A stretch of DNA of 37,308 nt from Acidobacteriota bacterium. Its GTDB lineage: Bacteria; Acidobacteriota; Terriglobia; Acidiferrales; UBA7541. Every line of letters starts with the position of its first letter. Within the stretch, counting starts at the first letter, position 1. Position numbers and translations under genes: made by a program. Location of the stretch: contig PMAA01000193.1 in NCBI GenBank assembly GCA_003152355.1, forward strand, positions 1-37,308, read 5' to 3'. Positions 6,845-13,107 of the stretch are shown in pieces. Below the pieces are notes generated by a model, which saw nothing but the letters and a program-made list of their open reading frames with translations, was not told the DNA's origin and did not search any database.

Positions 6845-9574
6845 ATGCCGAAACTCTCATTGAGGCTCGAAGCACGCCTGCACACCACCGAGGACGTGTT
6901 TCATCGAACCATCGGAACCATTTCAAGATGTTTTTTGGTGGCTGCCGTGGCTTTCGCGGCCGCCACGCTATGGCCAGTTGCTGCCGCCGCGCAAACATTC
7001 GAAACCCCGACTCTTGCACTCAAATCAGAGTGGAAAGTTCAATCTTCGGCGCGAATCTTCGGCGGAGGCGGCAGCGCAGTTTCTCAACCGGGCTTCCCTG
7101 CTCCGGATTGGTATCCAGCGACGGTGCCGAATACCGTTGTGGCTGCGCTCGTCGACGACAAAATATACCCGGACCCAAACTACGGCATGAATCTTCGCAC
7201 TTATCCGGGAATGAGCTACAAGATCGGCGAAAATTTTTCGTGGGAGGAAATGCGGAAAGACAGTCCATTTCGCGTGTCGTGGTGGTATCGGACGGAATTT
7301 CAGGTTCCGGCGGACTGGCGCGGCAAGAGCATCTGGCTGAACTTTCAAGGAATTAATTACCGCGCGAACATCTGGCTGAACGGGCGGCAAATCGCCAACT
7401 CGAACGATGTCGCCGGCGCATTTCGCCGTTACGAATTTGAAGTCAGTTCGGCGCTGGCGATCGGTAAAGCGAACGCCCTGGCCGTGGAAATCTTTCCGCC
7501 GACTTCGCACGATCTCGCGGTGACATTCGTGGATTGGAATCCGCTGCCGCCCGATAAGGACATGGGCATCTGGGGCGATGTGTTCCTGGTGGCGAGCGGG
7601 CCTGTGGCCGTCCGCAACGCGCAGGTGGAAACCAAACTCGATCTGCCAAGCCTCGACAACGCGCACTTGACTGTCCGCGCGGAGGCGCACAATTCGACGC
7701 CGCAGCCCGTCGAAGGAGTTCTGCGCGGAACATTGGGCGACGTGAAGTTCGAGCAGAACGTTTCGCTCGCCGCCAACGAAACAAAAGAGATTACTTTTAC
7801 GCCCGAGCAATTCGCGCAGTTGAATCTCGCCGCGCCGCACATCTGGTGGCCGTACGGCATGGGCAAGCAGGACATGTATTACCTTCAACTGGAATTCGAT
7901 GTCGGCAAGAAGACTTCGGATCGCATGGGGCTCAGGTTCGGCATCGATCAAATCACGTCGAGGCTCACTTCGAAAGGCGGCACTCAATTCAGCGTGAACG
8001 GAAAAGACGTCCTGATTCGCGGCGGCGGCTGGACGCCGGACATGTTTCTTCACCAGGATCCCACGCGCTGGGAAGATGATTTGCGCTACGTTCGCGGCAT
8101 GAACTTGAACACGGTGCGGCTGGAAGGCAAGTTGATGTCCGACGATTTTTTCGATCTGGCCGACCGGTACGGAATTTTGGTGATGCCGGGCTGGTGCTGC
8201 TGCGATCACTGGGAAAAGTGGGGCAAGTGGAAACCGGAAGATCGCAAAGTGGCCACGGCATCGTTGCACGATCAGATCGCGCGGCTGCGGAATCATCCGA
8301 GCGTTTTTGTGTGGCTCAACGGCAGCGACAATCCGCCGCCCGCTGAAATCGAAAAAGCCTATCTCGAAGTGCTGAAGCAAGAGCACTGGCCGAAGCCGGT
8401 GCTTTCTTCAGCGTCGGAGAAACGAACATCGGTGACAGGCCCGTCCGGCGTGAAGATGACGGGACCGTACGACTACGTTCCGCCGAATTACTGGCTCGAA
8501 GACCACGAACATGGCGGAGCCTTCGGATTCAACACCGAGACGAGCCCAGGCCCCGCGATTCCGACGGTGGACAGCTTGAAACGCATGCTGCCGGAAAAAG
8601 AGCTATGGCCGATCAACGATGTCTGGGATTATCACGCGGGCGGCGGGCAATTCAAAAACCTCGGCTTATATAATTTAGCTCTCGACAAGCGCTACGGCCC
8701 TGCGAAAAATCTGGCAGATTACGAGTGGAAATCGCAAGCGACGGCGTACGAGGGCGAACGCGCGATGTTCGAGGCGTTCGGGAGAAACAAAGGCACGGCG
8801 ACCGGCGTCATCCAATGGATGCTGAACAATGCGTGGCCTTCGACTATCTGGCATCTCTATGATTTTTACCTGCGGCCTGGCGGCGGATATTTCGGAACGA
8901 AGAAAGCTTGCGAACCGCTGCACGTTCAGTATTCCTACGACAATCAGTCCGTTGTCGTGGTGAACGATGAACGGACTTCTTTCACCGGATTGAAAGTAAC
9001 CGCGAAAGTTTACGACATCAACGCAACAGAGAAATTTACGCACAGCGAGACGATTGATTCGCCAGCCGGCAGCGTGACCACGGCTCTGAAAGTGCCCGAC
9101 GTGCGCGGGATTACGACGACCTATTTCCTCAATCTGACGCTTGAAGACTCCACGGGCGCGGCCGTGAGCTCGAATTTCTATTGGCTCTCAACCAAGCCCG
9201 ACGTCCTCGCATCGGACGCCTATACCTGGTACACGACGCCGCAAAGATCGTTTGCCGATTTGCGCGATCTCGCACGGCTTACGCCCGTGACGCTGAAATA
9301 TTCCATTGATACTCAGAACGAAAAGGACGAGGGCACGACGACGGTTCACGTTTCCAATCCGAGCGAACATCTGGCGTTTCTCGTTCACTTGCGCCTCACC
9401 CGTGGAGCCGGCGGTCAGGAAATATTGCCGGTTTTGTGGGATGACAATTATTTCGAACTGCTGCCGGGTGAATCGCGCTACGTCAAAGCCAGCTACTGGT
9501 TGCGAGATCTTGGCAAGGACGAGCCCGAGCTTGAGGTGAGCGGATGGAACGTGACGAGCGCCGCGCCGAACTGA
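6845..9574 (+). CDS. Secreted exo-beta-D-glucosaminidase (GH2, CsxA subfamily)
   Basis: Predicted to remove glucosamine from the non-reducing ends of chitosan oligosaccharides (EC 3.2.1.165), in the periplasm or outside the cell. The 909-aa protein has a signal peptide ending near AAAAQTF (about residue 50), a sugar-binding jelly-roll domain (WWYRTEF, WLNGRQIA), the subfamily stretch VDWNPLPPDKDMG, immunoglobulin-like domains and a TIM barrel. The usual GH2 Asn-Glu pair is replaced by Ser-Asp in WLNGSDNPP, with D495 as proposed acid/base. E565 in FNTETSPG is the proposed nucleophile. The 70-residue spacing is close to that of D469/E541 in CsxA. The track start 6683 overlaps the pump gene; I chose 6845 because gaggga sits just upstream and a signal peptide follows. 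An operator-like palindrome precedes it. A related mannosidase-type activity is the main alternative. Confidence 0.88.
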   Translation: MPKLSLRLEARLHTTEDVFHRTIGTISRCFLVAAVAFAAATLWPVAAAAQTFETPTLALKSEWKVQSSARIFGGGGSAVSQPGFPAPDWYPATVPNTVVAALVDDKIYPDPNYGMNLRTYPGMSYKIGENFSWEEMRKDSPFRVSWWYRTEFQVPADWRGKSIWLNFQGINYRANIWLNGRQIANSNDVAGAFRRYEFEVSSALAIGKANALAVEIFPPTSHDLAVTFVDWNPLPPDKDMGIWGDVFLVASGPVAVRNAQVETKLDLPSLDNAHLTVRAEAHNSTPQPVEGVLRGTLGDVKFEQNVSLAANETKEITFTPEQFAQLNLAAPHIWWPYGMGKQDMYYLQLEFDVGKKTSDRMGLRFGIDQITSRLTSKGGTQFSVNGKDVLIRGGGWTPDMFLHQDPTRWEDDLRYVRGMNLNTVRLEGKLMSDDFFDLADRYGILVMPGWCCCDHWEKWGKWKPEDRKVATASLHDQIARLRNHPSVFVWLNGSDNPPPAEIEKAYLEVLKQEHWPKPVLSSASEKRTSVTGPSGVKMTGPYDYVPPNYWLEDHEHGGAFGFNTETSPGPAIPTVDSLKRMLPEKELWPINDVWDYHAGGGQFKNLGLYNLALDKRYGPAKNLADYEWKSQATAYEGERAMFEAFGRNKGTATGVIQWMLNNAWPSTIWHLYDFYLRPGGGYFGTKKACEPLHVQYSYDNQSVVVVNDERTSFTGLKVTAKVYDINATEKFTHSETIDSPAGSVTTALKVPDVRGITTTYFLNLTLEDSTGAAVSSNFYWLSTKPDVLASDAYTWYTTPQRSFADLRDLARLTPVTLKYSIDTQNEKDEGTTTVHVSNPSEHLAFLVHLRLTRGAGGQEILPVLWDDNYFELLPGESRYVKASYWLRDLGKDEPELEVSGWNVTSAAPN

Positions 9575-9605
9575 GCCGATCCCGGCCGCTGCGTTCAGTT
9601 CGGCG

Positions 9606-10964
9606 TTATTCCGCCGCGACAGCGCGGAATGGCCACGTTGCCGAAAGCTTGGCGCGAATCAGAAACACCACGATGCCTACGGCCAGCGTCAGTATCCCCA
9701 CGCCGACATAGCCCCATCCTGACGTAGTAAAGACGAACGCCCAGCCGAAAAACGCAATCACGGCCGGCAATGGATACAGCCACATCTTGAAGGGTCGCGC
9801 TGAGTCCGGAAATTTCTTGCGCAACAGCGGAATTGCATACACCTGCCCGAGAAACTGCACGAGGATTCGCGTGGTAATCAGCGCGCTGATCACCTGATCG
9901 AGTTTGAAGAACGCCGCGCCGATGGAAACGGCGCCAAGAACGAGCAGCGAAACATACGGATAATTCTTCGTAGGGTGCAGCTTTCCGAAAACGCGAAAGA
10001 AATAGCCGTCGTTCGCCGCCGCATACGGAATGCGCGAGTATCCGAGAAGAAGCGCGAAGACGGAGCCGAACGCCGTCCAGAGAATCATCACCGTGATAAC
10101 GATCGCGGCGTTGCGTCCGTACAGGCGTTGCATGAAATCGGAAACGAGGAACGTTGAATTCATCGCTTCGCGCCACGGCACGACCCCTATCAACGCGAGG
10201 TGGATGAGGATATATCCAACGGCGCAAACGGCAATCGAATACAGGATCGAGCGTGGAATCACGCGGCCGGGATCGCGGACTTCATCGCCGATATAGCATA
10301 CGTCGTAATAGCCCATGTAGTTGTATACGGCGACGAGGGTCGCGCCGCCGAGACCCAGGAAAAATCCGCGCTGGAATGCGAATGCTCCTGGCGGAAAATC
10401 AAACGCGAGTTTCGCGTTGAAATGCGGAAAGCCGACGATGAGTACGGCCGCCATGGTGGCAAGGGTTCCAATCCACAGCGTGACCGTGACTTTGCCGAGA
10501 AAATTGATTCGCCTGCTCAACAGAATCACGGCAACGACCCCGACGCCCGCTGCTACAAACTGCTGGCCGCGCATCGTGAGCCCAGGCCAAAGATACGCCG
10601 TGTAATTTCCGAAGCCGATCATTCCAGACGCAATTTCAAGCGGCCCGCTGATCACGAATTGCCAAATGAAGAGGAAAGCCATCAGGCGGCCCCACGTCTG
10701 ATGCCCGTAAGCCTCCCGCAAGAAGTGGTACGTGCCGCCTGAACCGGGCAAAGCCGCGCCGAGTTCGCTCCAGATCATGCCGTCCGCCACGACAATCAGC
10801 GCGCCAGTGATCCAGCCAAGCATCGCCTGCGGGCCGTTCATTGTCGCCATTAAGAGAGGAATGGTGATGAACGGGCCGACGCCGACCATATTTGTGATGT
10901 TGAGCGCGGTCGCTTGAAGCAGGCCGAAGCCGCGAGTCAGGTGCGGATTGGAATCGTTGGCCAT
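9606..10964 (-). CDS. APC superfamily amino acid permease
   Basis: A 452-aa integral membrane transporter of the amino acid/polyamine/organocation superfamily with about 12 hydrophobic segments. The N-terminus has the family pattern: NITNMVGVGPFITIP in TM1 with the unwound glycine-rich loop, and ELGAALPGSGGTYHFLREAYG after TM2. The substrate is probably an amino acid taken up with protons, but specificity cannot be read. The gene is convergent with the glucosaminidase (31 nt apart). Its upstream region has a good sigma70-like promoter (minus-strand TTGCTT, 17 nt, TACAAT) and, behind it, the same palindrome found upstream of the glucosaminidase. I see no strong ribosome binding site; the ATG at 10964 is the natural start because MANDSNPHLTRGFGLL is a typical cytoplasmic tail. 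Confidence 0.9.
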   Translation of the reverse strand: MANDSNPHLTRGFGLLQATALNITNMVGVGPFITIPLLMATMNGPQAMLGWITGALIVVADGMIWSELGAALPGSGGTYHFLREAYGHQTWGRLMAFLFIWQFVISGPLEIASGMIGFGNYTAYLWPGLTMRGQQFVAAGVGVVAVILLSRRINFLGKVTVTLWIGTLATMAAVLIVGFPHFNAKLAFDFPPGAFAFQRGFFLGLGGATLVAVYNYMGYYDVCYIGDEVRDPGRVIPRSILYSIAVCAVGYILIHLALIGVVPWREAMNSTFLVSDFMQRLYGRNAAIVITVMILWTAFGSVFALLLGYSRIPYAAANDGYFFRVFGKLHPTKNYPYVSLLVLGAVSIGAAFFKLDQVISALITTRILVQFLGQVYAIPLLRKKFPDSARPFKMWLYPLPAVIAFFGWAFVFTTSGWGYVGVGILTLAVGIVVFLIRAKLSATWPFRAVAAE

Positions 10965-10984
10965 TTCTTAAACTGAGGCGCGCC

Positions 10985-11013
10985 ATTGTAGCCGCGGGAT
11001 ATGAGCGAAGCAA
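10985..11013 (-). promoter_or_regulatory. Sigma70-like promoter of the permease gene
   Basis: On the minus strand TTGCTT (11013-11008) and TACAAT (10990-10985) are separated by exactly 17 nt, about 20 nt upstream of the permease start codon. The leader would be short. Confidence 0.5.
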
Positions 11014-11030
11014 TGGAAGAGATGGGCCCG

Positions 11031-11045
11031 GCGTTTAATAAACGG
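11031..11045 (-). promoter_or_regulatory. Operator-like palindrome, second copy
   Basis: Read toward the permease this is CCGTTTATTAAACGC, identical over 14 bases to the site at 6766-6779 and 67 nt upstream of the permease ATG. It lies behind the -35 element, so an activator or an upstream-binding repressor would fit. Confidence 0.5.
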
Positions 11046-11111
11046 GAAAGGTTTCGGCGTCTTTTTCGAGAATTTGAACAAATCGGAGGCCGGCGACATT
11101 TGGCAACAGAA

Positions 11112-11139
11112 CCGGAAGGCGGAGGCCTGCGGGCTCTGA
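11112..11139 (+). repeat. Imperfect repeat, copy 2 (pairs with 2104-2130)
   Basis: This stretch nearly repeats 2104-2130, with an identical 12-nt tail tgcgggctctga. It lies in the spacer between the permease promoter and the 3' end of the nucleotidyltransferase gene. Confidence 0.35.
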
Positions 11140-11206
11140 ATTCATCGTATATCTCCGAGTGGATCAGCGGCGACGATTCATCTGCGACGATTCGAGACTT
11201 GTTGAA

Positions 11207-12529
11207 TCAGTCCGCGTCGTGATTCGGTGGGATCTCGACCCCAGACTGCTTTCGAACGAGACGCAGCGGCCTCAGCAGAGACTGCATGGCCGCCGACCAG
11301 ACGCTTCCATGCGCGGCGGTCCATTCGTCTTCGGCCGGTTGCGTCGCGACACGCCAGAGGTATTTCATACCTTCGAAGCGTTGCGGAACCAAACGAGCGC
11401 GGAACCAAGCGCGTTGCAGCAGATTCCATTCTTCAGGACGCGCGGAGAGCAGTTTTCGCTCTACGTGCTGCGTGAGAGAGCCCACCGTGCGGTCGGCTTG
11501 GATTCTCTCAAATACCGGCACTGGAAGCCGCGTGTCGAGCATATCGTGCGCCAGCGAAAGTCCCAGAAGCAGCATTCGCTCGGTGTTCAGCGATTCAGCG
11601 GTATCGAACACGAGATCCCAATTCACGCGGCCCGCCGAGCTAATCAATTCGGAAAGATCCGTAACCCAGGCCAGCTTGGCCCAAAAATCCTTGGCGCCGT
11701 GCACACAGAGCACAACGAGAGCGTCCTCTGTGCAGAATGTGCGCACGTTCGTGCCACCGACGGAAACGTTGACGAGTCTCTCTCCAAAGGTATCGAGATC
11801 GGCGCGCACGGGAAAATGACGCATCGTGTATTCGGTATGCAACTCAAGTAGGCACTCGCTATCTTCACCGCGATAAGTGTACTCGCCAGGAATGCGCACG
11901 AGTGGCATGCCCGGTTCGTGAGGCCATGGAAAACGCGCGCGAAAGCCGGAGGATAGCAGCGCGGAGTTTGCCTCGGCCATGCTTTGCTGGGGCACGATGA
12001 TGTCAATATCGTGGAACTGCCGGTACGCGAGATCGCCGTACGCCTGAGCCGCGAGGACGGGTCCTTTGTACGGAATCGCGTTGATATTGCGAGATTCGAA
12101 AAGTTCGAGAACTCGAAGCAGTTCGGTGGAGAGGTAGAGCGAGCGAGTGGCGTTCGTTCGAAAAGCCTTTTCGAGACGCTCGAGCCAAAGCGGCGGCACA
12201 CGAGTTTCAAATTTTCGAAGGTGCTCGAAAACGAGCGGAGTCAACCCCATCCGATCCGCAGCGGCAATGACAGCTGCCCAATTCAGGTCTGGTCGCACGA
12301 GGAGGCGAATGCGATCAATGTAAGCGGCGCTCAATCGCGTGCGTGCGCAGCAGAGCACGAGTTGAATTTCGGGGCGTAGTTCGTCTCGGCGTCCTGGGGT
12401 CACTTGGGGAGGGCTCGCTTGGGAGGTGTCGCGTTTCGGCACAACCAAGAGGTTCCGGTCGCCCGGGCCCGATATCTGAGGCGCAAATCCACGCTTGCAT
12501 CTTAAATCAACGGCAGGCCAAGAGACCAC
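11207..12529 (-). CDS. Nucleotidyltransferase family protein (PF14907-like)
   Basis: A 440-aa protein resembling the 'uncharacterised nucleotidyltransferase' family. The key region is AIPYKGPVLAAQAYGD (about 151-166) followed by HDIDIIVP (173-180), where D174 and D176 form the metal-binding Asp-x-Asp of the nucleotidyltransferase fold. The rest is helical with no membrane segment. The natural substrate of this family is not known to me; members often sit near polysaccharide or peptide-modification genes, which is not the case here. The first 50 residues look unlike the family core and no ribosome site precedes 12529, so the true start may be further in, for example at an in-frame GTG near residue 29. 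It follows the small gene 12551-12859 by 21 nt, so the two are probably one transcript. Confidence 0.75.
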   Translation of the reverse strand: MVSWPAVDLRCKRGFAPQISGPGDRNLLVVPKRDTSQASPPQVTPGRRDELRPEIQLVLCCARTRLSAAYIDRIRLLVRPDLNWAAVIAAADRMGLTPLVFEHLRKFETRVPPLWLERLEKAFRTNATRSLYLSTELLRVLELFESRNINAIPYKGPVLAAQAYGDLAYRQFHDIDIIVPQQSMAEANSALLSSGFRARFPWPHEPGMPLVRIPGEYTYRGEDSECLLELHTEYTMRHFPVRADLDTFGERLVNVSVGGTNVRTFCTEDALVVLCVHGAKDFWAKLAWVTDLSELISSAGRVNWDLVFDTAESLNTERMLLLGLSLAHDMLDTRLPVPVFERIQADRTVGSLTQHVERKLLSARPEEWNLLQRAWFRARLVPQRFEGMKYLWRVATQPAEDEWTAAHGSVWSAAMQSLLRPLRLVRKQSGVEIPPNHDAD

Positions 12530-12550
12530 TGCTGTGCGTGCCAGGTAACA

Positions 12551-12859
12551 TCAAGCAGCATAATGCAATCGTTGGCGGGTTTCCGGGAGCGGGCCGTTCC
12601 GTAGCCGCTTTAGTTTCGTCCTGAGTGTGGAGGGATCGAGGCCTGCACCGTGGCAGACAGTGTCAAAATCCTTGCCGCCTTCAAATAGAAATACTTCGGC
12701 CTCGCGATGGGTTCTCGCGTTGTTTGACCGCCATTCGTCCACGGCCAAAAGCAGCACTGCCGCCCAAAGCCTGCGTTCGGGATCGGGGCCTTCCTCGCGT
12801 TCCGATACTCGATCGTCTAACTGATCGCGAAATTCAATTACCGCCGTTGTGGTCTCCAT
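12551..12859 (-). CDS. Small conserved protein with HTH-like C-terminus
   Basis: A predicted 102-aa soluble protein. The core ERRLWAAVLLLAVDEW, a charged linker, then EVFLFEGGKDFDTVCHGAGLDPSTLRTKLKRL resembles a widespread small protein type, often phage- or island-associated, in which a conserved Trp-rich helix is followed by an AGLDP-type helix-turn-helix. This resemblance is from memory. I chose the ATG at 12859 (METTTAVIEF) instead of 12937 because cgggaac lies just upstream and the extra N-terminus looks non-coding. A weak minus-strand promoter (GTGACA, 17 nt, CAAAAT) can be drawn at 13012-13040. It precedes the nucleotidyltransferase gene by 21 nt. It may be a DNA-binding regulator; function not established. 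Confidence 0.6.
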   Translation of the reverse strand: METTTAVIEFRDQLDDRVSEREEGPDPERRLWAAVLLLAVDEWRSNNARTHREAEVFLFEGGKDFDTVCHGAGLDPSTLRTKLKRLRNGPLPETRQRLHYAA

Positions 12860-13053
12860 GGTTCCCGCCGTAAGCGCGTCTGCTGTGTTCCGATGAATTG
12901 CTGTGCGCCATATGAACAGCTGCACGATGGAGGCCAACCCCGGCTCGACTTTGGGACAGGCATGTGATGTACCAAGTCGGTTGTCTGCCTATACTTGGCG
13001 TACTTATCAACATTTTGAGTACGGCCTGTGGAATTGTCACATCGGGAAACTAT

Positions 13054-13073
13054 CCCGTTTTGGAACAAACGGG
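13054..13073. repeat. Inverted repeat cccgttt-tggaac-aaacggg
   Basis: A perfect 7-bp inverted repeat with a 6-nt loop lies between the histidine kinase stop and the small HTH-like gene. There is no T-run on either side, so it is as likely a binding site as a transcription-ending hairpin. Confidence 0.4.
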
Positions 13074-13107
13074 CGTTTACTACATGCTCGGGGGGCTCTA
13101 GCGGTGG

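Noticed and set aside
7025-8386. 453-aa minus-strand ORF inside the exo-glucosaminidase gene, and similar long shadows (3451-4434, 13702-14568, 16353-17237, 21079-22047)
   Set aside because: They lie antisense to strongly conserved genes, have Arg/His-rich low-complexity translations and no domain; long open antisense frames are expected in GC-rich DNA.
11001-11222. 73-aa + strand ORF beside the permease promoter
   Set aside because: It overlaps the permease promoter elements and the 3' end of the nucleotidyltransferase gene, has no ribosome site and no recognisable domain. Its GGGLRAL string is mentioned only as part of the repeat.
12551-12859. HEPN-type toxin reading of the small gene (an R-x6-H string)
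   Set aside because: The rest of the sequence resembles a small HTH-ended protein type and the string is probably chance.
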